A stretch of DNA of 64,000 nt from positions 1,612,001-1,676,000 of the forward strand of contig NZ_FNSA01000003.1 in assembly GCF_900104775.1 (NCBI RefSeq), in the 5' to 3' direction. The notes under the pieces were generated by a model. It saw only the letters and a program-made list of their open reading frames with translations, had not been told where the DNA came from and searched no databases. Position 1 is the stretch's first letter. Every line of letters starts with the position of its first letter. Shown here one piece after another: positions 27,347-35,890 of this stretch. Position numbers and translations under genes: made by a program. Source of the DNA: Tsukamurella tyrosinosolvens. GTDB lineage: Bacteria; Actinomycetota; Actinomycetes; Mycobacteriales; Mycobacteriaceae.

Positions 27347-28213
27347 TCAGGGGGCGGCGAGGCGGTGCAGCGCCGTCGCCACGTCGACGTCGACGGTGAC
27401 GTCGGCGAGGTCGTCGCCCCGCGTGCGGCCGCGGTTGACGATGACGACGGGGATGTCCTGCTTGTGCGCGTGCCGGACGAACCGCAGGCCGGACATCACG
27501 GTGAGCGAGCTGCCGAGCACGAGGAGCGCGTCGGCACCGTCGACCAGGGCGAACGCGCGCTCCACGCGGGGCTTGGGCACGGACTCCCCGAAGTAGACGA
27601 TGTCGGGCTTGAGGATGCCCCCACAGGCGCCGCAGTCGACCATGGTGAAGTCGGTGGTGTCCTCGACCACGACGTCGGCGTCCGGGGCCACCTCGAGGGC
27701 GCCGCGGCCGGCGATCCGCGCGACGAAGCCGGCGTTGAGCGGCTCGAGCTGCGTGTGGAGCCGGTGCCGGCTGATGCGGTTCTCGCAGGTCAGGCAGCGC
27801 ACCTGCGCGTAGTTGCCGTGCAGGTCGATCACGCCGCGCGAGCCGGCCTTGAGGTGCAACAGATCGACGTTCTGCGTGATGACCCCGGTGACACCCGGGA
27901 GGGCCGCGAGCGCGCGGTGCGCGGCGTTGGGGCGCGCGGCGTCCATGTGCCGCCAGCCGAGGTGATTACGGGCCCAGTACCGTCGCCGGAACTCGGCCGA
28001 GCCGAGGAACTGCTGGAGCGTCATCGGAGTCCGACGGGGCGCCCCCGGGCTGCGGTAGTCGGGGATACCGGACGCGGTGGAGACCCCCGCGCCGGTCAGC
28101 GCGACGATGCGGCGACCGCGGAGGAGGACGCGGGCGCGATCGAGACGGTCGGCGTAGTCCGGGTCCGGCGTGGTGGCCGCCGCGGGCTCCCAGGCGGGCA
28201 TCGCAGTGCGCAC
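27347..28213 (-). CDS. NAD-dependent protein deacylase (sirtuin family)
   Basis: 288 residues from GTG 28213; an ATG at 28201 is an alternative. The NAD site is LTGAGVSTASGIPDYRS (39-55), followed by TQNVDLLH at 113-120 and the catalytic His132 in DLHGNY. A four-Cys zinc site is formed by Cys140 and Cys143 (CLTC) and the later CGACGG. KPDIVYFGE and LGSSLTVMSGL complete the family pattern. The substrate class (deacetylase or desuccinylase) is not decidable. CorA lies directly upstream on the same strand, 23 bp away. Confidence 0.9.
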   Translation of the reverse strand: MRTAMPAWEPAAATTPDPDYADRLDRARVLLRGRRIVALTGAGVSTASGIPDYRSPGAPRRTPMTLQQFLGSAEFRRRYWARNHLGWRHMDAARPNAAHRALAALPGVTGVITQNVDLLHLKAGSRGVIDLHGNYAQVRCLTCENRISRHRLHTQLEPLNAGFVARIAGRGALEVAPDADVVVEDTTDFTMVDCGACGGILKPDIVYFGESVPKPRVERAFALVDGADALLVLGSSLTVMSGLRFVRHAHKQDIPVVIVNRGRTRGDDLADVTVDVDVATALHRLAAP

Positions 28214-28236
28214 GGCTCCAGGCTACGTCGCGCGGG

Positions 28237-29253
28237 TCAGTCGGCGGCGCCCAGTGGATTCTCGGGCATCGACTTCTTGCTGCGCAGCCACAGGCGCAGC
28301 GCGATGAGCGGCACGAACAGGCCGCACACGCCGAAGACCAGGAACTGCCACGGGCCGCCGATGTGGTCGACGAGCCAGCCGAAGTTCTGGCCGAAGAAGC
28401 CGGTCACGAAGGTCAGCGGCAGGAAGATCGTGGACAGGACCGTGAGCCGCTCGATCGTGGAGCTCTGCCGCGCAGCCGAGTGCGCCTGCTGCACCGAGAC
28501 CACCGCGATGTTCGCCTGCAGGATGGTGCCGAGCAGGTCGCGCTGCGCGGAGACCTCCTCGTTGACGAGCTGCAGGCGGTCGTAGACGTCGCGCAGGTAG
28601 GGGGAGAGGCGTTCCTCGCCGAGGCTCTTGCCCACGGAGTTGACCACCGCGAGCAGCGGGTGCGCCGCCCGGTAGAAGTTGGTCACCTCGCGGCGCAGCA
28701 GGTAGATCCGCTCGGTGGGCGCGACCGCGCCGGAGAAGACGGTCGCCTCGATCTGCTCGATGTCGTGCTCCAGGCCGGCGACCACGGGCTCGTACCCGTC
28801 GACGACCTGGTCGAGGATGGCCCAGAGCACGGCGTCGGTGCCGAGCGCGAGGAGCTCGGGCTTCTGCTCGAGCCGGGCGCGGGCCTGGTGCAGCTCACTC
28901 GCGACGCCCTGACGCACGGTGATGACGAAGTTCTTCGCGACGAACACGCTGATCTCGCCGAAGTCGACCTCCTCGCGGGCGTCGTCGTAGCGCGCGGTCC
29001 GCAGGATGACGAGCTTGACCGAGGCCTCGAAATCCTCGACCTTGGGCCGCAGGTGGTAGTCCTGCGCGTCCTCGACGGCGAGTTCGTGCAGGTCGAACGC
29101 CTCCCGGACGGATTCCATCTCCTCGGGTGTCGGCTCGAACAGGCCGAGCCAGACGAAGCCGTTCTCGGTGCACAGGCGCGCGGCGTCCAGGGGCGCGAGG
29201 GTCTCCTCCGCCTGCCGGGTCCCGCCCAGGTAGTGGGCGCAATCGACGATCAC
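28237..29253 (-). CDS. CorA-family divalent metal ion channel (GQN variant)
   Basis: A 338-residue protein with a long cytoplasmic funnel of acidic helices and two C-terminal membrane helices: IERLTVLSTIFLPLTFVTGFF and WQFLVFGVCGLFVPLIALRLW. The selectivity loop reads FGQNFGW, so the usual Gly-Met-Asn is Gly-Gln-Asn. CorA pentamers admit Mg2+, Co2+ or Ni2+. The variant motif could change selectivity, as GIN does in ZntB. It starts at GTG 29253 and diverges from an MFS gene. Confidence 0.85.
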   Translation of the reverse strand: MIVDCAHYLGGTRQAEETLAPLDAARLCTENGFVWLGLFEPTPEEMESVREAFDLHELAVEDAQDYHLRPKVEDFEASVKLVILRTARYDDAREEVDFGEISVFVAKNFVITVRQGVASELHQARARLEQKPELLALGTDAVLWAILDQVVDGYEPVVAGLEHDIEQIEATVFSGAVAPTERIYLLRREVTNFYRAAHPLLAVVNSVGKSLGEERLSPYLRDVYDRLQLVNEEVSAQRDLLGTILQANIAVVSVQQAHSAARQSSTIERLTVLSTIFLPLTFVTGFFGQNFGWLVDHIGGPWQFLVFGVCGLFVPLIALRLWLRSKKSMPENPLGAAD

Positions 29254-29348
29254 TCCCGCTATTCAACTCCAGGTCCGGCGTCCGCGTGGGGTATCGCACC
29301 GCTCATTCGCCCGCTGGTCACCGGCCCGAAACCGCTGTATTCGTTTAC

Positions 29349-29362
29349 CGAAGTATATTTCG
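29349..29362 (+). promoter_or_regulatory. Near-palindrome and -10 element at the MFS start
   Basis: CGAAGTATATTTCG is palindromic except at its centre and ends four bases before the ATG at 29366. TATATT at 29354-29359 is a good -10 element whose transcription start would fall at or next to the ATG, suggesting a leaderless message. No clear -35 is seen. Confidence 0.4.
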
Positions 29363-29365
29363 ACG

Positions 29366-30736
29366 ATGACCACCGAGACCTCGCAGGCACCGTCGATCGC
29401 GGCGCGCCTGGACCGGCTGCCCATGACTCGGCTGCACTTCGCCGCTGTGGGCGTGATCGGGCTGGGCCTGTTCTTCGACCAGTACGAGAACTTCCTCGCC
29501 GCGACCATCGCGACGGTGCTGAAGAAGGACTTCGCGCTCGGGCCCGACGAGCTCAAGCTGCTGTTGGCGTCCGCCTTCATCGGCCAGTTCATCGGCGCCC
29601 TGTTCATGGGCCGCCTCGCGGACCGCTACGGCCGACGCACCGCGTTCATGATCAATCTGGCGCTGTACTCGGCGATGTCGCTCGCAGGCGCGTTCAGCCC
29701 GAACGCCGCGTTCCTCGTGGTCACGCGATTCATCGCAGGCATCGGCATCGGCGGCGAGTTCGCGCTCGCCGACTCCTACCTCTCGGACATCCTGCCGAAG
29801 AACGTGCGCGGCAAGTACATCTCGCTCGCGTACGTCGTGTCGTTCCTCGGTGTGCCCGTGGTCGGCTTCGCCGCGCGGTGGCTCACACCGCAGGTGTTCG
29901 ATCTGGGTGGGGTGGAGGTGCAGGGGTGGCGGCTCTTGTTCGTCTTCGGCGCGCTCGGCTCGTTGCTGGTCTGGCTGGTCCGACGGGGCCTGCCGGAGTC
30001 GCCGCGCTGGCTCGAGGCGCAGGGGCGGTACGACGAGGCCGACGCGATCGTCCGCAGGCTGGAGGCGCAGGCGGTCGCGGAGGGGAAGGTCCTGGCGGAG
30101 CCGGATGCGGCGCTCCGACCCGTGAAGTCCCGGTCGATCACGATCCGCGCACTGTTCCGCCCGCCGTACCGCCGGCGCACCGTCATGCTGTGGATCGTCT
30201 CCGCGCTGGAGGTCTTCGGCTACTACGGCTTCGGGACGATCGCGCCGCTCGTCCTCCTGGCCAAGGGGTATTCGATCCAGACCTCGCTGTTGTTCGTGGC
30301 GCTGTCCTACATCGGCTACCCGCTGGGCGCCGCGCTCGCGGTCCCGATCGTCGAGCGGATCGAGCGGCGCTACCTCGTGATCGGCTCGGCGGGCCTGATG
30401 GCCGCGTTCGGGCTGTGGTTCGGCTTCGCTGCGAGTCCCGTGCAGATCGTGCTGGCCGGCTTCCTCTACACGCTCGCGTCGAATCTGTTCTCCAACGCCT
30501 ACCACGTGTATCTGGCGGACTCCTATCCCACGGCGATCCGGGGCACCGCGGCCGGCGCCGCGTACTCCCTGTCGAAGTTGGTGACCGCGTTTCTTCCGTT
30601 CGTTCTGCTTCCGATTCTCGACGAGCGTGGCAGCGTGTGGGTGTTCGCGGTGGTGGCGGCGGCGATGGTCGCCCTGATGATCACGGTGGCCGCCCTCGGC
30701 CACCGGAGCACGGGCCGCTCCGCCGACGAGGTCTAG
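29366..30736 (+). CDS. MFS transporter (sugar / aromatic-acid porter type)
   Basis: A 456-residue, 12-helix major facilitator. Motif A is MGRLADRYGRRTAFM between helices 2 and 3, and GIGIGGEFALADSYLSDILP marks helix 4-5. GLPESPRWLEAQGRYDEA after helix 6 is the sugar-porter style PESPRWL. The N-terminus GLFFDQYENFLAATIA resembles metabolite:H+ symporters. The substrate is unknown. A second MFS gene of a different subfamily follows 13 bp later, probably in the same transcript. Confidence 0.82.
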   Translation: MTTETSQAPSIAARLDRLPMTRLHFAAVGVIGLGLFFDQYENFLAATIATVLKKDFALGPDELKLLLASAFIGQFIGALFMGRLADRYGRRTAFMINLALYSAMSLAGAFSPNAAFLVVTRFIAGIGIGGEFALADSYLSDILPKNVRGKYISLAYVVSFLGVPVVGFAARWLTPQVFDLGGVEVQGWRLLFVFGALGSLLVWLVRRGLPESPRWLEAQGRYDEADAIVRRLEAQAVAEGKVLAEPDAALRPVKSRSITIRALFRPPYRRRTVMLWIVSALEVFGYYGFGTIAPLVLLAKGYSIQTSLLFVALSYIGYPLGAALAVPIVERIERRYLVIGSAGLMAAFGLWFGFAASPVQIVLAGFLYTLASNLFSNAYHVYLADSYPTAIRGTAAGAAYSLSKLVTAFLPFVLLPILDERGSVWVFAVVAAAMVALMITVAALGHRSTGRSADEV

Positions 30737-30749
30737 GACGGAAGGCATC

Positions 30750-32105
30750 ATGACGGAATCGAGTGCGACGAAACCCGTCTCGTCGCGGGCGGAGACCCGG
30801 CGAGCGATCTGGAACACCCTGCGGGGCAGCTCCGGGAACCTGGTCGAGTGGTACGACGTCTACGTCTACACCGTCTTCGCGACGTACTTCGAGAGCCAGT
30901 TCTTCGACAAGGCCGACAAGAACTCCACCGTCTACGTCTACGCGATCTTCGCCGTCACCTTCGTCATGCGGCCCGTCGGCTCGTGGTTCTTCGGCCGGTA
31001 CGCCGACCGGAAGGGCAGGCGTGCCGCGTTGACCATGAGCGTCTCGCTGATGGCGGCGTGCTCGTTCATCATCGCGATCGTCCCCGGCCGCGAGACGATC
31101 GGCATGGCGGCCGCGGTGATCCTCGTCCTGTGCCGCCTGGTGCAGGGCTTCGCGACGGGCGGCGAGTACGGGACGAGTGCCACGTACATGTCGGAAGCGG
31201 CGACGCGCGAGCGGCGCGGCTTCTTCTCCTCGTTCCAGTACGTCACGCTCGTCGGCGGCCACGTGCTGGCCCAGTTCATGCTGCTCGTGCTGCTGGGGAT
31301 CTTCTCCAAGGCCCAGGTGTCCGACTTCGGTTGGCGCATCGCCTTCTTCGTCGGCGGCATCGCGGCGATCGTCGTCTTCTGGTTGCGCCGCACGATGGAC
31401 GAGTCGCTGTCGGAGGAGCAGCTCGCCGCGATCCGCGACGGCGAGGACACCAGCTCGGGCACCATGCGCGAGCTCCTCACCGGCTACTGGCGGCAGTTGG
31501 TGCTGTGCTTCCTCATCACGATGGGTGGCACGCTGGCGTTCTACGTCTACAGCGTCAACGCGCCGGCGATCGTCAAGACGGCGTACACCTATCACGCGCT
31601 CACGGCGACGTGGGTGAATCTGATCGGCCTGATCTTCCTCATGCTCATCCAGCCGATCGGCGGCATGATCAGCGACCGGATCGGCCGCAAGCCCATGCTC
31701 GTCTTCTTCGGCGTGGGCGGCGTCTGCTACACCTACTTCCTCATCACCTACCTGCCGACCATCCACGTCGCGATCGCGTCGCTCGCGATGGTCTGCTTCG
31801 GCTACGTGATCATCACCGGCTACACGTCGATCAACGCGCTGGTCAAGGCGGAGCTGTTCCCCTCGCACGTGCGCGCGCTCGGTGTGGGCATCGGCTACGC
31901 CCTGGCCAACTCGATCTTCGGCGGCACCGCGCCGCTGATCTACGAGGCCGCCAAGAAGTCCGGTCACGTGCCGTGGTTCATCGCCTACGTCACGATCACG
32001 ATCGCGATCTCGCTGTTCGTGTACATCTTCTTCCTGCACAACAAGTCCGAGACCTTCCTCGACCGCGAGCGCGGCAGCGCGTTCGTGGCCGACGGTGCGC
32101 GGTAG
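30750..32105 (+). CDS. MHS-family MFS transporter (KgtP-like)
   Basis: A 451-residue, 12-helix carrier of the metabolite:H+ symporter group. GNLVEWYDVYVYTVFATYF is the family start, then GRYADRKGRRAAL as motif A, and RLVQGFATGGEYGTSATYMSEAA. Overall it looks like alpha-ketoglutarate permease, so a dicarboxylate substrate is plausible but unproven. It is in tandem with the preceding MFS gene, and its stop lies two bases from the end of the convergent SHOCT gene. Confidence 0.82.
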   Translation: MTESSATKPVSSRAETRRAIWNTLRGSSGNLVEWYDVYVYTVFATYFESQFFDKADKNSTVYVYAIFAVTFVMRPVGSWFFGRYADRKGRRAALTMSVSLMAACSFIIAIVPGRETIGMAAAVILVLCRLVQGFATGGEYGTSATYMSEAATRERRGFFSSFQYVTLVGGHVLAQFMLLVLLGIFSKAQVSDFGWRIAFFVGGIAAIVVFWLRRTMDESLSEEQLAAIRDGEDTSSGTMRELLTGYWRQLVLCFLITMGGTLAFYVYSVNAPAIVKTAYTYHALTATWVNLIGLIFLMLIQPIGGMISDRIGRKPMLVFFGVGGVCYTYFLITYLPTIHVAIASLAMVCFGYVIITGYTSINALVKAELFPSHVRALGVGIGYALANSIFGGTAPLIYEAAKKSGHVPWFIAYVTITIAISLFVYIFFLHNKSETFLDRERGSAFVADGAR

Positions 32106-32107
32106 GG

Positions 32108-32629
32108 CTACAGCCCGGATTCCCGCAGGACCCGATCGCGGAGCGCGTCGAACCGATCGCGGTCGATCAGGCCGCGATCCAGGAGCCCGGCGAGCGCCGC
32201 CAGCCTGTCGACGGGGTGCGGGGTCGCCGCGAACGCGGCGATGATGCTCGGAGTCAGCGGCGACGGCGACCCGTCGGGGAGCGTCCCAGGGGGCGCCGCC
32301 TCCGGCGATCCCGTGCAGTGCAGGAACGCGGCCCTGGCGCGCTCCTCCCGCGTGGGAACGATGTCCCACTCGATCCGGACGGGTTCGTGAGTGCGCGGGG
32401 CGAGCCACGCGGGCACCGTCATCCCGACCTCGGGGTAGCGGTCGGACCGGAGCATGGACACCCGCACCGCTCGGTACGCCGGAGCGATGCCGGGTCCGGA
32501 GACGGAGACCTGCACCGTCCGGCCGAGGTACGCCCGGCTGTCCTCGCTGTCCAGGGGGATGCCGACCACTGTGACGCGGCCCTGGATCAGGCCGGCGGTG
32601 TCGCGGCCGCCGCCGGAGAAGATGCCCAT
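32108..32629 (-). CDS. Small protein with C-terminal SHOCT-like segment
   Basis: The ATG at 32629 (MGIFSGGGRDTAGLIQGRV) gives 173 residues. A beta-rich N-terminal part is unrecognised. The last 40 residues (RLAALAGLLDRGLIDRDRFDALRDRVL) form the short helical SHOCT-type oligomerisation motif, common at the ends of actinobacterial proteins. No signal peptide. It starts 19 bp downstream of the co-directional unknown gene at 32649-33431, so it is likely part of that palindrome-controlled unit. Confidence 0.6.
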   Translation of the reverse strand: MGIFSGGGRDTAGLIQGRVTVVGIPLDSEDSRAYLGRTVQVSVSGPGIAPAYRAVRVSMLRSDRYPEVGMTVPAWLAPRTHEPVRIEWDIVPTREERARAAFLHCTGSPEAAPPGTLPDGSPSPLTPSIIAAFAATPHPVDRLAALAGLLDRGLIDRDRFDALRDRVLRESGL

Positions 32630-32648
32630 GTCGCGGAGTCTTCCACGG

Positions 32649-33431
32649 TCACTCGGTTGTTGCCGCCGCGGCGATCCAGTTCCCGAACTCGGCGGCGAGG
32701 TGCCACTCGTGCTGCCGGAGGAGCCGGGCCGGCACGACGGCGGGGAACTCGACGGTGAGCAGTGCTTCGAGTGCGCCGCCGCGGTCGCGCAGCTGGTGCC
32801 GGACGCCACCGATGCAGGTTCCGTCGTCCAGCAGGGCGAGGCCGGCGATCTGGATCGGGTACTCGGGGTCCGCCGCGGTGCTCAGGCGATCGGTGCGGGT
32901 GTAGTCGACGAGGAAGCGGGATGCGGTGGGGGCACCGCCGGTGGTCTCCACGACCTCCTGCCGACCGTCGGGCAGGCCGCGGAGCAGGTAGTGGTCCGGG
33001 CACGCGGCGAGCATCGCGGCCTCGCGGTTCGACGCGGTCAGGTCGTTGAACCACGCGGCGAATCGTTCGGCGGCGACGCCGGGCGCTACCAGGCGGGTCA
33101 CCGAGGTCGCGGTCCGGCCCCGGCTGGCCACGACGGCGGCACGCGACGTGAGCTCCGAGACCGCGAGCTCGCGTCGGAGAAGTGCGTACGTGCCGGCGTG
33201 CCCGAGTCGTGCCTTGACCGTCGCGAGCGTCTCCCGCTGCTCGGCGATCGGGGCGCGCAGCACGTCCTCGAGCGACGCACGCGGCAGCAACTCCGCCATC
33301 GCGCGAGCCCCGAGGCCGGTTGCGAGCCTGCGGAATACGATGCCGAGGCGGCGCTCCTCCCAAGCTAGCACCCGATCCGACGCGACCCGACGGTCTTCGA
33401 TGAACGTTGTGATGCCGCCGCGGTCGGTCAT
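32649..33431 (-). CDS. Unknown protein, cytoplasmic member of a divergent paralogue pair
   Basis: 260 residues from the ATG at 33431, which has AGGCGGG six bases upstream; a GTG at 33461 is an alternative. No known family was recognised. The C-terminal half is clearly homologous to the product of the divergent gene at 33529. Shared strings are CPDHYLL, DGRQEVVETTGGA, RFLVDYTRTD, YPIQIAGLA, IGGVRHQLRD and WHLAAEFGNWI. The N-terminal half is helical, Arg/Glu-rich and not conserved, and there is no signal peptide. A candidate -10 TACGAT reads leftward at 33484-33479 next to the palindrome. Confidence 0.65.
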   Translation of the reverse strand: MTDRGGITTFIEDRRVASDRVLAWEERRLGIVFRRLATGLGARAMAELLPRASLEDVLRAPIAEQRETLATVKARLGHAGTYALLRRELAVSELTSRAAVVASRGRTATSVTRLVAPGVAAERFAAWFNDLTASNREAAMLAACPDHYLLRGLPDGRQEVVETTGGAPTASRFLVDYTRTDRLSTAADPEYPIQIAGLALLDDGTCIGGVRHQLRDRGGALEALLTVEFPAVVPARLLRQHEWHLAAEFGNWIAAAATTE

Positions 33432-33484
33432 GGTTGCCCGCCTGTCCTCGAGTCTTGACACGTGATCGTTGTCACTTCATCGTA

Positions 33485-33517
33485 TCTCTTAACGCTACAA
33501 ATAGAAGCGTTAAGAGA
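33485..33517. promoter_or_regulatory. Perfect 12+12 bp palindrome in divergent promoter
   Basis: TCTCTTAACGCT (33485-33496), a nine-base spacer ACAAATAGA, then AGCGTTAAGAGA (33506-33517), with no mismatch. It occupies the centre of the 97 bp between two divergent paralogous genes and abuts the leftward -10 candidate TACGAT. Size and symmetry fit a dimeric repressor such as the TetR-family protein encoded at 34437 (inference). Confidence 0.75.
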
Positions 33518-33528
33518 CGGAGGTCACG

Positions 33529-34410
33529 ATGGCGGGATTCAGTCCGAGCAGGCGAGTGTTCCTCACCGGGGCGGCGGTAGTGGGTATCTCAGCGATCGCG
33601 ACGCAGGGCGGGGCGCTCGCCGAACCCGCCCGTCGGCCGGAGCTCCGGACCCGACTCGCGGGCGCACCCGTGTCGCGAGCGAGCGTCCGTGCGTGGGAAC
33701 GCCGGCGGGTGCCGATCGCTGCGGCGCGCCTGATGCGCGACTACCCGGAGGTCGCCGTCGGGGAGCTGTACGCGCTGGTGGACCGCGGCACCGTCGGTCC
33801 GTCCGATCTCCCCGCCGCGCGCGCCGCCCTCGCCCGCACGCGCGCGAGTTTGGGGGCGGATCGGATTCGCGAGATGCTCGAGACGGAGACGGCGATCGCG
33901 GCTGCCGCGACGCTGGCGGCCAAGGCCGCATCCGGCGGGCGGTGGGCGATCGCGGACACCGAGATCACGTCGCAGCGGGGCACCGCTGAGGGGATGATGG
34001 AGTGGTTCGCACGCGAGCGGGCCACGGACGATCGACCGACCTGGACCGGTGCGTGTCCCGACCATTACGTCATCGTCACCGGCCGCGACGGGAGGCAGGA
34101 GGTGATCGAGGTGACCGGCGGTGCGGTGCTGCCCCTGCGCTTCTTCGTCGACTACACGGACGTTCGTGGCGTCCCGATCCCGCGCGACCCCTCGTATCCT
34201 CTCGAGATCGCCGGCACGGCGTCGCTCGCGACGGGCGAGATGATCGGCGGCGTGCGCCACCAGTTCCGCGACCTCCCGGGCGGCGGGTTCCGGAGCCGGC
34301 TCCGTGTCGCCTTCCCTGCGGCGGTGCCGGGCCCGTACATCACCGAGCACCAATGGCATCTCGCAGCTGAGTTCGGCAACTGGATCGACGGCTACCTCGC
34401 CTCGGTGTGA
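33529..34410 (+). CDS. Unknown Tat-exported protein, secreted member of a paralogue pair
   Basis: A 293-residue protein. The N-terminus SRRVFLTGAAVVGISAIA is a twin-arginine signal with likely cleavage after ALA near residue 31. The mature part has a helical first half and a C-terminal half homologous to the divergent gene: CPDHYVIV, DGRQEVIEVTGGAV, RFFVDYTDV, YPLEIAGTA, IGGVRHQFRD and WHLAAEFGNWI. Tat export implies folding before export, possibly with a cofactor. No family is recognised and no catalytic residues can be assigned, though the conserved Cys-Pro-Asp-His and the His/Glu/Trp near the end are candidates. A TetR gene follows 26 bp later. Confidence 0.7.
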   Translation: MAGFSPSRRVFLTGAAVVGISAIATQGGALAEPARRPELRTRLAGAPVSRASVRAWERRRVPIAAARLMRDYPEVAVGELYALVDRGTVGPSDLPAARAALARTRASLGADRIREMLETETAIAAAATLAAKAASGGRWAIADTEITSQRGTAEGMMEWFARERATDDRPTWTGACPDHYVIVTGRDGRQEVIEVTGGAVLPLRFFVDYTDVRGVPIPRDPSYPLEIAGTASLATGEMIGGVRHQFRDLPGGGFRSRLRVAFPAAVPGPYITEHQWHLAAEFGNWIDGYLASV

Positions 34411-34436
34411 CAGCGTCGGTCGCGTAGAACTGAGGT

Positions 34437-35042
34437 ATGGACCAGGAGGCAGGGCCCCGCCGGCGGACGGGCGGTCGCTCGGCGCGTGTTCGCGAGGCGG
34501 TGCTGGCGGCGGCGCTCGCGCAGGTGGCCGAGCACGGCTTCGAGGGCCTGCGCATCTCCGAGGTCGCGGCTCGGGCCGGCGTCGCGGAGACCACGGTCTA
34601 CCGGCGGTGGCCGACGCCGACCGCCCTCGTCGCCGACGCCGTCACCGAACTGGCGGCGCAGGGCAATCCCGCCCCGGACACCGGCGATCTGCGCGAGGAC
34701 CTTCTCCAGGTCGCGCGGCAGATCACCGCGCTCCTCGAACGGCCAGGACTGGCGCGGCTCCTCGGGACCACCCTGGCGATGTCGCAGGACCCCGAGGTCG
34801 ACGCCGCACGGATCAGCTTCTGGGACGCGCGATTCGCGAGCACTGCACCGGTGATCGAGCGGGCGGTCGACCGCGGCGAGCTTCCCCGCCAGGTACTCGC
34901 GCGCGACGTGATCGAGTCCGTGGCCGCGCCGATCTACTTCCGCGTCCTGGTCGGCGGGGAGCCGCCGGACGACGCGTTCGTCACTCGGTGCGTCGACGAC
35001 GCCCTGTCGCTGCTCGCGTCCAGGGCATTGCGCGAGGCATGA
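34437..35042 (+). CDS. TetR-family transcriptional regulator
   Basis: A 201-residue protein. The N-terminal HTH is AALAQVAEHGFEGLRISEVA then AGVAETTVYRRWPTPTALVADAV. The C-terminal ligand domain is of the TetR_C AefR/AcrR-like sort (ISFWDARFASTAPVIERAVDRGEL). It lies 26 bp after the Tat-exported unknown gene and is probably cotranscribed with it, which makes it the prime candidate to bind the palindrome at 33485-33517. The ligand is unknown. Confidence 0.85.
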   Translation: MDQEAGPRRRTGGRSARVREAVLAAALAQVAEHGFEGLRISEVAARAGVAETTVYRRWPTPTALVADAVTELAAQGNPAPDTGDLREDLLQVARQITALLERPGLARLLGTTLAMSQDPEVDAARISFWDARFASTAPVIERAVDRGELPRQVLARDVIESVAAPIYFRVLVGGEPPDDAFVTRCVDDALSLLASRALREA

Positions 35043-35045
35043 GGA

Positions 35046-35798
35046 TCAGCGCCAGCGGGCGAGCAGCTCGTTCGATCGCTCGGTGAGCGCCATCTGCCAG
35101 ATCGGGCCGAAGCTGATCCGGCCCGCACCCGCAGCGGCCAGAGCGGCCAGGTCGTCGGTCGCGGGATTCGCGATCGCGTTCACCGGGAGCGGTAGAGCGT
35201 CCGCGAGATGACGGAGCGTGGCCGCGTCGTGGAACGCGACCGGGTAGAGCGAATCGGCGCCCGCGTCGGCGCACAGCTGCATCCGCGCGATGGCGCGCTC
35301 GACACGGTCCTCCGCCTCGCCCACCTGGTTCTTGAAGATGTCGGTGCGGGCGTTGATCACCACGTGCACGCCCGCGGCATCGGCGGCCGCGCGCAGCGCG
35401 GCGACCAGATCGGCGTGCTCCTGCGCGTCGCGGAACCGGCCGCCCTCGGAGTGGACGGTGTCCTCGATGTTCAGGCCCACCGCACCGGCGCCCAGCAGGC
35501 CCTCGATGATCCGCTCGGCGCTCTGCCCGTAGCCCGACTCGATATCGACCGATACCGGCACGTCGACGGCCGAGGTGATCTGCGCGACGCGGGTCATCGC
35601 CTCGTCGAAGCTCATGCCCTCGCCGTCGGGCCTGCCGATCGAGTCGGCCATCGGGTGCGAGCCGACGGTGAGCGCGGCGAACCCGGCGGTGACCGCGGTA
35701 TTCGCGGACCAGGCGTCCCAGGTGGTGGGCAGGACGACGGGATCTCCCTTGCGGTGCAGGGACGTGAGGGTGACGGCCAGATCGGCGAGCGAGGTCAT
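35046..35798 (-). CDS. Isocitrate lyase / PEP mutase superfamily protein
   Basis: The ATG at 35798 has GGGGG five bases upstream, giving 250 residues (an upstream in-frame ATG at 35816 is less likely). A TIM-barrel of the ICL/PEPM superfamily: TTWDAWSA, Mg-binding VDIESGYG with Asp85, and GLNIEDT with Glu112. The isocitrate-lyase KKCGH loop is absent (SEGGRF in its place), so it is not isocitrate lyase; a C-C or C-P lyase, or a 2-methylisocitrate-lyase relative, is possible. Its stop lies three bases from that of the convergent TetR gene. Confidence 0.82.
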   Translation of the reverse strand: MTSLADLAVTLTSLHRKGDPVVLPTTWDAWSANTAVTAGFAALTVGSHPMADSIGRPDGEGMSFDEAMTRVAQITSAVDVPVSVDIESGYGQSAERIIEGLLGAGAVGLNIEDTVHSEGGRFRDAQEHADLVAALRAAADAAGVHVVINARTDIFKNQVGEAEDRVERAIARMQLCADAGADSLYPVAFHDAATLRHLADALPLPVNAIANPATDDLAALAAAGAGRISFGPIWQMALTERSNELLARWR

Positions 35799-35890
35799 GC
35801 CCCCAGTCTGGTCCATCGGCCAGCCCGGCGCTCGGAATCGGACGGGCCGGTCGGCCCACCGACATGTGCGGTCGCGGATAGGGTGATTCG

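Noticed and set aside
35046-35798. Isocitrate lyase for the glyoxylate shunt
   Set aside because: Far too short and lacks the catalytic KKCGH loop; only superfamily membership is supported.
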